Source: Candidatus Saccharimonadota bacterium | GTDB taxonomy: Bacteria > Patescibacteriota > Saccharimonadia > Saccharimonadales > Saccharimonadaceae | DNA: 64,000 nt | Assembly (NCBI GenBank): GCA_009783305.1 | Contig: WRHJ01000002.1 | Coordinates: 23,097-87,096, forward strand | Reading direction: 5' to 3' | Shown: positions 39,361-47,297 of the stretch, one piece after another | Position numbering within the stretch: position 1 is the first letter of the stretch | How the letters are laid out: every line of letters starts with the position of its first letter | Notes under the pieces: model-generated | Database searches by the model: none | The model's input: only the letters and a program-made list of their open reading frames with translations | What the model was told of the DNA's origin: nothing | Program-made: the position numbers and the translations under genes

Positions 39361-41070
39361 CTAGTCCTCAGCCGCGTAGCCATTGCCAATCACGACTATA
39401 AAATCAGCTTTATAATTTGTCAAGGAATCTGGAATTTTGGTTGAAATTACAACATTACTATAAAATTTCTTTAGCGCCTTCGCCGTTCCAGCCATGCTCT
39501 TATTCAACTGATAAATCTTCACGCCTTCCACCTCGCCCAACGTACTCGGTGCATTTGCATTTTGTATTACATTATAACCTTTGTTTTTCAACTTAGTCCC
39601 CTCGCTCGCTGCTATCCCCGAGGCACTAGTCGCGTTCATTACAACAATTCTGGCATTTTCAGACATTACCGGATCCGAGCTCAACTTACGTGCCACATAC
39701 TCATGAATCTCCGAATATTTCCCCACTCCAGCGGCTGGATAAACGTAAGAATACCAATTCCCATTACTAGCCTCCAGGGAACCAGTCGTCAACAACCTAG
39801 ATCCATCGTCGGTGTCTTGCAGGGATACCGTCTTCATCCCTCCCATATCAATCTTCCCCATAATTCTAAATAACGTTTTCAATTCTATGTCCTTAAAATC
39901 CGACCTCAGATTATCACCTATCGCGCCCTTTATGCTCATCATTGCCATAAAATCGGTTGCAAAATTAGTCTTCTTTGCCTTCATGATTGTGGCCTGAATA
40001 ATTTTTTGTTGAAATTGTTCCCTGCCGAAATTACTTCCACTCCCATAACCGCCATATGCATTTCGCGCTCTCGCTACTCCCAACGCATGTTCCCCATCCA
40101 AATGTGCTACCACTCCGTTTTTATAATCTATTAACCACCTCTGTTTTCTTGCATCCCAATAATCCCGTAAACCCCTTTTGTCTAGAGTCTCAATTGCCAC
40201 CTCGTCGCCCGTCCAGTTGGTCCCTTGGTAAACAAATGCTACATCAATCCCATCCAAAGCGTCTACAATCTGCACTAACGCCTGCCAGTTGACATGAACA
40301 AAATATTGGATTCCAATACCCAGTACTTCTTCAGCCTGCTTTGCTAATTCCCTTGCCGCCAAGCGCTCATATTCGGCTCTGCTCTCTTCCGTATTTTTAC
40401 TTTTTAAATAAGTACACCAATAGACCTCGTTTATCTTAGAAGTTGCCGTGCACGTCCTAGCCTTTAGATCCCTTGGCAAACTCATAGTCCGAATATCTCC
40501 CGAATCTTGGTCCAAAGATGCCACCATGATTGTGTCGGTCAACTGAGAGCCAGGATGATTAGAGTCATCCATCGAATAGCCTTCAGTGCCAAAAATCAAA
40601 ATATTAGTTCGTCCCGAAATTGCATCAACCTCCAGTGGTGTTTCCGGGTCCGCAAAGATTGTGTTCCACAAACTGCCCCCCGTCGTTCTTGATATTAAAT
40701 CATTACCCTGAATATACAACCAAACCACAGCCGCAATCGCCAGCACTAACAAACCGCCAAATGTCCATAAAGCTACCTTAAGAATCCTTTTGCCCAGCGG
40801 CTTCTTAGGTTTGTCCTTCTTCACTTTTTTCTGTTTCTTAGATTTCTTCTCATCTTTTTCTATATGCTCGCTCACTAAGTTTGTCGGATCATCATCTTTT
40901 ACGCTGCTCAAAAAATCCCTAATAGCTTCATCATGTTTACCATCAATCTTTTTTTCAACATCTTTTATTTCCACCCGTCGCCCCACCGGCATCGTTTTGG
41001 GCATTGGCTTAGCAGTCCTCTTTCGCGCACTGCTCCGTCTCGTCAGCCCATCAATTGACTTATTTTGCAT
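39361..41070 (-). CDS. LytR-CpsA-Psr (LCP) wall-polymer ligase
   Basis: 569 residues. A basic cytoplasmic arm (about 1-108, rich in Lys) is followed by one membrane helix (about 109-130), the LCP domain (RTNILIFGTEGYSM, LTDTIMVASLDQDSGDIRTMSLPRDL, GVVAHLDGEHALGVARARNA) and a LytR_C-type end (ARIVVMNATSASGIAASEG). LCP enzymes transfer glycopolymers from undecaprenyl phosphate to peptidoglycan. ATG 41070 is six bases after TAGAAT (extended, TG-G), so the start is leaderless. It is next to the polysaccharide genes and likely attaches their product. Confidence 0.92.
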   Translation of the reverse strand: MQNKSIDGLTRRSSARKRTAKPMPKTMPVGRRVEIKDVEKKIDGKHDEAIRDFLSSVKDDDPTNLVSEHIEKDEKKSKKQKKVKKDKPKKPLGKRILKVALWTFGGLLVLAIAAVVWLYIQGNDLISRTTGGSLWNTIFADPETPLEVDAISGRTNILIFGTEGYSMDDSNHPGSQLTDTIMVASLDQDSGDIRTMSLPRDLKARTCTATSKINEVYWCTYLKSKNTEESRAEYERLAARELAKQAEEVLGIGIQYFVHVNWQALVQIVDALDGIDVAFVYQGTNWTGDEVAIETLDKRGLRDYWDARKQRWLIDYKNGVVAHLDGEHALGVARARNAYGGYGSGSNFGREQFQQKIIQATIMKAKKTNFATDFMAMMSIKGAIGDNLRSDFKDIELKTLFRIMGKIDMGGMKTVSLQDTDDGSRLLTTGSLEASNGNWYSYVYPAAGVGKYSEIHEYVARKLSSDPVMSENARIVVMNATSASGIAASEGTKLKNKGYNVIQNANAPSTLGEVEGVKIYQLNKSMAGTAKALKKFYSNVVISTKIPDSLTNYKADFIVVIGNGYAAED

Positions 41071-41102
41071 CCATCTATTCTACCATAAATGAGCCTAAAT
41101 TC

Positions 41103-41441
41103 CTAGAGCTCTATACCCAAAATTTTTGCCGCCTCAACCAATGTCGCTATCTTTGGATTATCTGGGTTGGCCTCCGTGAGAGAGACGATTTTTTCCTGAA
41201 ACAAACCAACAGTTTCCTCATAAGTCCGAGGCTTAATTACCTCAAGCGAACGTGCCGATTTTGGCACTTTTCTCAAAAACCCCGCCACCACGCAATTCTC
41301 AATATGTTCTGCCACCGCCGATACCGACTTCAGGTGCATAGCGTGCATAATTTCCCGATAAGATGGGCAATACCCATTTTTCTCCGTAAATTCCCCAATA
41401 AATTCTAGCAGCGCAGTCTGTTTTTTGGTCGGCGTGTTCAT
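41103..41441 (-). CDS. LexA-like DNA-binding protein without peptidase
   Basis: 112 residues. KKQTALLEFIGEFTEKNGYCPSYREIMHAMHLKS and VAEHIENCVVAGFLRKVPKSARSLEV match the LexA winged-helix N-domain. The S24 self-cleaving peptidase domain (Ser/Lys) is absent and the end has a different helical segment. So it could bind an SOS-box-like site but could not be auto-cleaved. Its ATG overlaps the stop of the upstream glycosyltransferase (ATGA), an odd place for a regulator. Confidence 0.86.
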   Translation of the reverse strand: MNTPTKKQTALLEFIGEFTEKNGYCPSYREIMHAMHLKSVSAVAEHIENCVVAGFLRKVPKSARSLEVIKPRTYEETVGLFQEKIVSLTEANPDNPKIATLVEAAKILGIEL

Positions 41442-42529
41442 AGCTTCATTTTAACAAAATTAGCAAATTCTTTTCTGAAATTACCATCCGAAAAACGCTT
41501 TGCCGATTTTGCAACTTCCCCTCTATCAAACTTGCTCTTATTAAATTTCTTAATCGCGCCTATCAGCGACGCCACCGTTTGCTTTTTAAATAACACGCCA
41601 TTTTTCCCATCATCAATATAATCAACCGCACCCCCTTCCCCAAAGGCAATCACTGGCGTCCCCGCCGCCAATGCCTCAATCGGCGCAATCCCAAAAGGTT
41701 CTAGGCTAGGGAAGATATATCCCTTTGATTTTCCAAGTATCTTCTTAATATCTGCTGCGCCCATCGTCGGCAAAAACTTAATTTCCGGCTGTCCGCTAGC
41801 CAATTTCTGCAATCTTTTATGTTCTGAACCGCCGCCTACTAAAGTTAAGGGTTCACTCAAATTCGCACACGCCTTCACCGCCAGGTCCAGCCGCTTCCAC
41901 GGCACTTGTCGACTAGTTGCCACAAAACCCCATCGTTCCGATTTTTTGCCACTGCCAAAACCCGCCACATTTACTGGTGGGAAAATTACCGTCGATTCGC
42001 GGCCATAATACTTTTTAATTTCCGCTTTTGTATAACTTGAAGCCGTCACAATAAAATCCGGCCGTTGTGCAAATTCAAAATCAATTTTGCGCAACCTGCC
42101 AACTAACAATTTCAGTCCAAGCCTAGCTAGCGGATCCAAAAAACCAAATCCCGGATTCCGCAAATAATCATCATATTTTTGCCAATAATACTGCGTTGGA
42201 GCATGCAAGTAGCAAATATGCACCGCATCCCCTCGCTTTTTCACGCCCTTTGCTTCTGCCCCAGACGAGGAAATAATCAAATCATATCCCGACAAATCCA
42301 GCCGGTTGAAATAGGCATTGCGCAAAAAGGGAATAAATTTGCGTAGTCCCGTCGGGAATATATTTAGCCGCCCCGTCCGCACGTCGGCATCAATAAACCA
42401 ATCAATTTTTTTCGGACGATAAACTGATGTAAAAATTGGCGCTTCAGGGTATAAGTTATGAAATTCTTTTAATACTTGTTCTGCCCCGCCAATACCATCC
42501 AGCCAATCGCAAACTAGCGCGACTTTCAT
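41438..42529 (-). CDS. GT4 glycosyltransferase
   Basis: 363 residues from ATG 42529, overlapping the stop of the upstream sugar transferase. GIGGAEQVLKEFHNLYP (nucleotide-sugar/acceptor region), SRQVPWKRLDLAVKACA and FPSLEPFGIAPIEALAAGTPVIAF (the GT-B EX7E-like donor motif) identify GT4. Likely a mannosyl- or similar transferase acting on the lipid-linked sugar made by the upstream gene. Confidence 0.88.
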   Translation of the reverse strand: MKVALVCDWLDGIGGAEQVLKEFHNLYPEAPIFTSVYRPKKIDWFIDADVRTGRLNIFPTGLRKFIPFLRNAYFNRLDLSGYDLIISSSGAEAKGVKKRGDAVHICYLHAPTQYYWQKYDDYLRNPGFGFLDPLARLGLKLLVGRLRKIDFEFAQRPDFIVTASSYTKAEIKKYYGRESTVIFPPVNVAGFGSGKKSERWGFVATSRQVPWKRLDLAVKACANLSEPLTLVGGGSEHKRLQKLASGQPEIKFLPTMGAADIKKILGKSKGYIFPSLEPFGIAPIEALAAGTPVIAFGEGGAVDYIDDGKNGVLFKKQTVASLIGAIKKFNKSKFDRGEVAKSAKRFSDGNFRKEFANFVKMKL

Positions 42530-43941
42530 TTTGCGCCCCGGCATGTCACCACCATCCAAGCCGTCTGCAGCATGATCTGCAAGTCAAGCAAAAACGACCA
42601 ATTCTGTACATAATACACATCCAAGTTACGGCGTTCCTCAAATGATATGTCGCGCCTGCCTGACACCTGCGCCAAACCCGTCAGCCCAGACTTTACAGAC
42701 AAAATTAAGTTTTTATTTGGATATTTATTCAACTCTCCCGGCACCAATGCGCGCGGCCCAACCAAGCTGATAGTACCTTTCAGCACACTGTATACCTGCG
42801 GCAGTTCATCCAGCGATGTCGCCCGCAAAAACTTCCCAAACTTAGTCACCCGCGGATCATTTTTCAATTGGTCACCGTTTGCACGATATTTCTTGCCCAG
42901 CTCTGGTTTTCCCATTTTCGCAAACGCCTCTTCCGGACTTATATTACAATATTCTGATTTCATCGAACGCAGCTTATAAACATAAATCTTTTTTCCATAT
43001 ATCGACAAACGTTTTTGTTTGAAAAACACTTTGTCCTTCGGGCTGCTCAATTTGCTAATCATCATCAAAACCAATAAAACCGGCGAACTAACAATTGCCA
43101 GAATCCCGCCAAACACAATGTCGCTCACCCGCTTCACCAGCCGCCCATAACCCATCAATGGCGTCGTCTTAATTTGAATCGTCGGCAAAGTACCTAAGAA
43201 TTCAATTTCATTATTCCCCGACAATATAAACTCCTGATCCGGCACAAACATATACCGCAAATGATTATCCACCGACATCTGGTAATTCTTCTGCAAATTC
43301 ACGTCGTCAGTTTGTACTATGATATCCGCCTTCGTCTCCGCAATCGCCGACGCCACAGAACCATATTTAAATTTTCGTAACTTTTCTGGTATCGTCCCCG
43401 CATTTGCCACAATTGCCACGATTTTATAATTTGACTTGCGATTCTCCACAAACTCTCGAATCAATGACCGCGTTGCCGGACTATCACCCACAATAATTGC
43501 TCTTAGCGCCCCCTTCCCTCGCCGCAGCAATGCTCCCCTTACTCCTTTAATAATCCAGCGGTTCATCAGCAACAGCACAAAACTAAATAGCAGGGCATAA
43601 ATCGGCACTAACTTTGCCGGGAACATATCATAATCCGTGAAATACGCGAAACTAATCATGATCGTCATACTTACAATTGACGCCAATAACAACCTTCCCA
43701 ACTCTTTTACGCGATGTTTATATACCTTCCCATCATACAGATCAAAAAAGAAAAACACCGCCAGCCAAATTGGTATCATCACCACGATTGACATGATAAA
43801 CGACATCGAAGAAATTGGTACAAACGGTCGATCCGTCAATGTCACGCGCAGAATATAGGCAAAAGTAAAAGATGCCAGCAATGCCAAAATATCGCCGAGC
43901 GCCAAACAAACATGAAAAACAAAATTCGGATTCCGCTTCAT
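42526..43941 (-). CDS. Polyprenyl-phosphate sugar-1-phosphate transferase
   Basis: 471 residues. Four or five membrane helices in the first 125 residues, a CoA-binding-like middle (AIIVGDSPATRSLIREFVE), one more helix, then the bacterial sugar-transferase core: FKQKRLSIYGKKIYVYKLRSM, LRATSLDELPQVYSVLKGTI, SLVGPRALVPGEL and GLTGLAQVSGRRDISF. It starts repeat-unit synthesis on undecaprenyl phosphate. ATG 43941 lies seven bases after TATGAT; a leaderless start is likely. Confidence 0.94.
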   Translation of the reverse strand: MKRNPNFVFHVCLALGDILALLASFTFAYILRVTLTDRPFVPISSMSFIMSIVVMIPIWLAVFFFFDLYDGKVYKHRVKELGRLLLASIVSMTIMISFAYFTDYDMFPAKLVPIYALLFSFVLLLMNRWIIKGVRGALLRRGKGALRAIIVGDSPATRSLIREFVENRKSNYKIVAIVANAGTIPEKLRKFKYGSVASAIAETKADIIVQTDDVNLQKNYQMSVDNHLRYMFVPDQEFILSGNNEIEFLGTLPTIQIKTTPLMGYGRLVKRVSDIVFGGILAIVSSPVLLVLMMISKLSSPKDKVFFKQKRLSIYGKKIYVYKLRSMKSEYCNISPEEAFAKMGKPELGKKYRANGDQLKNDPRVTKFGKFLRATSLDELPQVYSVLKGTISLVGPRALVPGELNKYPNKNLILSVKSGLTGLAQVSGRRDISFEERRNLDVYYVQNWSFLLDLQIMLQTAWMVVTCRGAK

Positions 43942-43961
43942 ATCCTATATCATAACATATT

Positions 43962-44390
43962 TTATCGAAAAATGTATCTGTAGCCCAAATAATTCGTGAT
44001 CGTTCCAGCGCAAATCCCAACTACCTTAGCCAACAAACTAATCACGTCATCGGTTCCAAAAATGGTCACAATTATCCAAATAATTCCCGACTGCACCACC
44101 CAAGCCGAAAATAGCGATATGATCACAAACCTAGGCGCCGTTTCCCGTTTGCTTTTTTTTGATTGCCATACAAACTTATAGTTTAGCCCAAAGCTTATTG
44201 TCAACACTATCACCGTCGAAATCATATTGGCCACTACTGCAAAAAATCCCAAGACGCTTACCAGCAGTCCATAAATTGTAAAATCCAGTACCGTATTCAC
44301 CCCGCCCACCATCATAAATCTCACCTTGTCTCTATGTCTTACATACAAAGGATGTTCTACGATTCGTTGCTTAGGACTTCTTTTTTCCAT
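43962..44390 (-). CDS. GtrA-like membrane protein
   Basis: 142 residues from ATG 44390, with AAGGAA just upstream and a 20-base overlap with the gene before. Four membrane helices, with RFMMVGGVNTVLDFTIYGLLV and FGLNYKFVWQ, are typical of GtrA. Such proteins help flip a polyprenyl-linked sugar, here probably the product of the overlapping GT2 gene. Confidence 0.9.
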   Translation of the reverse strand: MEKRSPKQRIVEHPLYVRHRDKVRFMMVGGVNTVLDFTIYGLLVSVLGFFAVVANMISTVIVLTISFGLNYKFVWQSKKSKRETAPRFVIISLFSAWVVQSGIIWIIVTIFGTDDVISLLAKVVGICAGTITNYLGYRYIFR

Positions 44391-45333
44391 CCAAATTCCT
44401 TGACTGCTTTTTGTCGACAATAAACAGCGGTCTGCCTTGAGTTTCCGCATGAATATGCGAGATATACAGCGCCGTAATTGCCTGAGAAATCAGCAGCAAC
44501 CCTACCAAGAACGTAATAAAAATCGCCAACATCGTCGGACCCGTCCACCGCAGCCCCATTGGATCTCCCATAATAAACTGCTGGATAATTACAAATAGTC
44601 CCAATATGCCCGAAAGAAATGTGATAATCGCCCCAAACCAACCAAAAATCACCAACGGTGTGCTGCTCATGCTCACAAAACTATCAATCGCCAGACCGAA
44701 CAATTTCCGGAAATTATAACTTGGCTTTCCCGCCAATCGATTGCCATAAACATAGTTTATATATTCCCTGCGATAACCCATCCAATCAATCAGCCCTCTT
44801 GTGATCCGCCCATGTTCCGTCAACTTATTATATTCATCCACTACTACCCTATCCAGCAGACGAAAATCTGTACTGCCCGGCACTGTATCCTTTGTGCCCA
44901 ACAGCCTCAATATCCAATAGAATAATTTCGAACCAATTTTTGCCACCAGTCCATGTTTTTCAAACTTTCCCCTCACGCCAGTCACCACTTCCGCGCCGCC
45001 ATGCCATTTTTTAATAAAATCCCAAATCAAACTTGGTGGCTGCTGCCCATCAGCATCCATCGTGATTACCGCATCTCCAGTGGCCTCGCGCAACCCTGCC
45101 GTCAACGCCATTTCTTTTCCAAAATTACGCGACAGGCTCAGTACTTTCACGGACTTCTGATGTGCCGCCAATTCCTGTAAAATCTCCAGAGTCTTATCTT
45201 CGCTGCCATCGTTCACGAAAACTATTTCGTAATCAATATTTATTTTCTTCACCTCCGGCAGAAACAGCTCATTATAGAATTTCAGTAACCCCTTTTCCTC
45301 ATTGTAAACCGGCACCACAAAAGATATCTTCAT
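44371..45333 (-). CDS. GT2 polyprenyl-phosphate glycosyltransferase (DPM1/GtrB-like)
   Basis: 320 residues from ATG 45333. It begins MKISFVVPVYNEEKGLLKFY and continues with EIVFVNDGSEDKTLEIL, VITMDADGQQPPSLIWDFI and GSTDFRLLDR, the marks of this subgroup. Two C-terminal membrane helices (about 228-285) follow. It forms a polyprenyl-phosphate sugar that is then flipped by the GtrA-like partner. ATG lies six bases after a minus-strand TATAAT inside a palindromic promoter (45333-45356). Confidence 0.92.
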   Translation of the reverse strand: MKISFVVPVYNEEKGLLKFYNELFLPEVKKINIDYEIVFVNDGSEDKTLEILQELAAHQKSVKVLSLSRNFGKEMALTAGLREATGDAVITMDADGQQPPSLIWDFIKKWHGGAEVVTGVRGKFEKHGLVAKIGSKLFYWILRLLGTKDTVPGSTDFRLLDRVVVDEYNKLTEHGRITRGLIDWMGYRREYINYVYGNRLAGKPSYNFRKLFGLAIDSFVSMSSTPLVIFGWFGAIITFLSGILGLFVIIQQFIMGDPMGLRWTGPTMLAIFITFLVGLLLISQAITALYISHIHAETQGRPLFIVDKKQSRNLDGKKKS

Positions 45334-45356
45334 ACTTCTATTATATAATAGAAGTA
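45333..45356. promoter_or_regulatory. Perfect 24-base palindrome holding two overlapping -10 boxes
   Basis: Both strands of this palindrome (arms TACTTCTATTAT) carry TATAAT: 45344-45349 on the plus strand and 45345-45340 on the minus strand, sharing two bases. Minus ATG 45333 lies six bases from its -10, and plus ATG 45359 nine bases from its -10. One symmetric site thus appears to drive two divergent, nearly leaderless mRNAs. Confidence 0.82.
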
Positions 45357-45358
45357 CC

Positions 45359-46795
45359 ATGAAGCAAAAAATCATCCGTTTCCTGAAGTTAGAAAAAATC
45401 TCTGTCGATTTTCGCACTTTCATTTTCTTGCTCATGCCCCTGATGATTTTCTTCAGCTTCTATCCCATGCTTAATTTTGGTCAGAGCCATGGTCTCAATT
45501 TTGAAATTTCGCTCATTGAAATTTACCTAGTATTTTTCGCCCTCATCAACCTCGGACCAATTTGGCGCAATCGTCGCAATCTCATCAAAAACAAAGCCGT
45601 CCGGCTCATCTTTACTTTTTGCTTACTAAGCACCATCTCGCTTTTTTGGGCCCCCAACCTCATCAAAGGGGTGCTCATATCTGGCATTATCTGGCTATTA
45701 TTCGTCTGCTTCCTTGCTTTTTTGTCGTACAAAAATCTTCCCAAAATTATCCCAGCACTTTTAAAAATTCTCATCATCAGTGCTTGCCTCATGGCCATTT
45801 TCGGACTTTTCCAAATGTTTGCCGAAATTATTGGTTTGCCACAAAGCGTCTCATTGCTTTGCGACGGTTGTCTTGCCAACCAATTTGGTTTTGCTCGTGT
45901 TACCGGATTCACCATCGAACCGCAATTCTTTGGTAGCCTTCTGCTCATACCAATTCTCCTATTGCTTCAAAAATTTATTAACCATAAAAACCACCATGCT
46001 CTCAATATCTGTCTCGTGCTTTTACTCGTTGCAGTTTTTCTCACCATGTCGCGCGGCGCCATCTATGCTCTCGCCACCGGCGTCATCGCCCTCATTATTA
46101 TCAATTGGCAAAACTTCAAAAAGGGCCTCATTGCCTTACTCATAATTATCGGATCCTTCGTCTTAACATTGTCCATCCAAGGTATATCTGCGCAACTCAA
46201 CCCCAGAATCAATGACAATTTTTACGCTGCCGTTTCGCGCACCATCCATCAATTATCACTTGGTATTATCGACATTAGATCATCCGACCATGCCTCTTCC
46301 TCCGAAACACCATCGTCCGACGCACCTATTCAAGGTGGCTACGTCGAAGATTCCACCGATACCCGGAATTTCCTGTCCAGACTTGCGCTCGAAATTTGGC
46401 CTAAAACTCCAACTAACATCATCTTAGGTACCGGCATTGGCAGTACCGGCTTCATCCTGCATCATTATTTTCCCGACCAAATCGGCGACACCGAAATCGC
46501 TCAAAACCAATACGTCGAAACCTTGCTCGAAAATGGCCTCATTGGCTTAATACTTTTTGTCATACTAATCATTCTCCTATTCCGAATATCGCACAAATAC
46601 AAATTCCTCTGGGCTATTTTTGTAGCCTTTCTCATCCAATGGTATTTCTTTTCCGGCTATCCCAACGCCCTGCACGTCTACTTATTCTGCCTCATCTGTA
46701 GCACCGTGGTCCTCTCATTGACTTCTAAGCCAGCTTATGCTAAACTAACAACGGAGAAACCCTATGAAAAACAAAAAGCGCCTAAAGAGAAATAA
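45359..46795 (+). CDS. O-antigen ligase/polymerase-like membrane protein
   Basis: 478 residues with about 11-12 membrane helices. The conserved part (FLTMSRGAIYALATGVIALI, then the large loop with ALEIWPKTPTNIILGTGIGS and AQNQYVETLLENGLIGL) fits the Wzy/WaaL (PF04932-type) family. It polymerises or ligates lipid-linked glycans on the outer face of the membrane. Translation starts near the palindromic promoter. The next gene begins inside its end (32-base overlap). Confidence 0.9.
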   Translation: MKQKIIRFLKLEKISVDFRTFIFLLMPLMIFFSFYPMLNFGQSHGLNFEISLIEIYLVFFALINLGPIWRNRRNLIKNKAVRLIFTFCLLSTISLFWAPNLIKGVLISGIIWLLFVCFLAFLSYKNLPKIIPALLKILIISACLMAIFGLFQMFAEIIGLPQSVSLLCDGCLANQFGFARVTGFTIEPQFFGSLLLIPILLLLQKFINHKNHHALNICLVLLLVAVFLTMSRGAIYALATGVIALIIINWQNFKKGLIALLIIIGSFVLTLSIQGISAQLNPRINDNFYAAVSRTIHQLSLGIIDIRSSDHASSSETPSSDAPIQGGYVEDSTDTRNFLSRLALEIWPKTPTNIILGTGIGSTGFILHHYFPDQIGDTEIAQNQYVETLLENGLIGLILFVILIILLFRISHKYKFLWAIFVAFLIQWYFFSGYPNALHVYLFCLICSTVVLSLTSKPAYAKLTTEKPYEKQKAPKEK

Positions 46796-47297
46796 GCTCC
46801 CTATCGTCATGCTAGTTTTGTTGGCTCTGATCGCAGCCGCCGTGGTCTTCTATTTTTTAATGCTCGTCACTAAATCGACCGAAAATTCATCTTCTGAAAT
46901 TGATTCTAGTATTAATTATAATCCCCCCACCCAAGATGAAATTAGCGCCGGTGAAAACATTAAAAAAGATAACGAGGACAAAAACGCTCAAACCATTGCC
47001 GACTACTCAATCTTTATTGTCGACGCTTCGCAATATGGTCAAAGCATAGAAGTCAAAGCCTACGTCGAAAGCCTTATTAGGGATGGCGGTACCTGCACCT
47101 TTACTTTTTCAAAAGGCCCTACCGTCGTCATCAAAACTTCCAGAGGATTTGCCGATGCTACGCACACCAATTGCGAAACCCTTACAGTACCAATTTCCGA
47201 ATTTCCGGCCTCCGGCATCTGGTCCTTGCTCATTACATACTCCCTTGGAGGCATCACGGCTAACTCTTCCAACTACGACGTAGAGGTTACGAAATGA
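46764..47297 (+). CDS. Membrane-anchored hypothetical protein, 177 aa
   Basis: A basic start (KNKKRLKRNK), one membrane helix (about 12-35), a polar Asn/Glu-rich linker, and a beta-rich outer domain (SIEVKAYVESLIRDGGTCTF ... GIWSLLITYSLGG) of Ig-like type, with two Cys that may bond. ACGGAG precedes ATG. It lies between the polymerase-like gene and the LGFP protein, with coupling overlaps on both sides. Function unknown. Confidence 0.76.
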   Translation: MKNKKRLKRNKLPIVMLVLLALIAAAVVFYFLMLVTKSTENSSSEIDSSINYNPPTQDEISAGENIKKDNEDKNAQTIADYSIFIVDASQYGQSIEVKAYVESLIRDGGTCTFTFSKGPTVVIKTSRGFADATHTNCETLTVPISEFPASGIWSLLITYSLGGITANSSNYDVEVTK

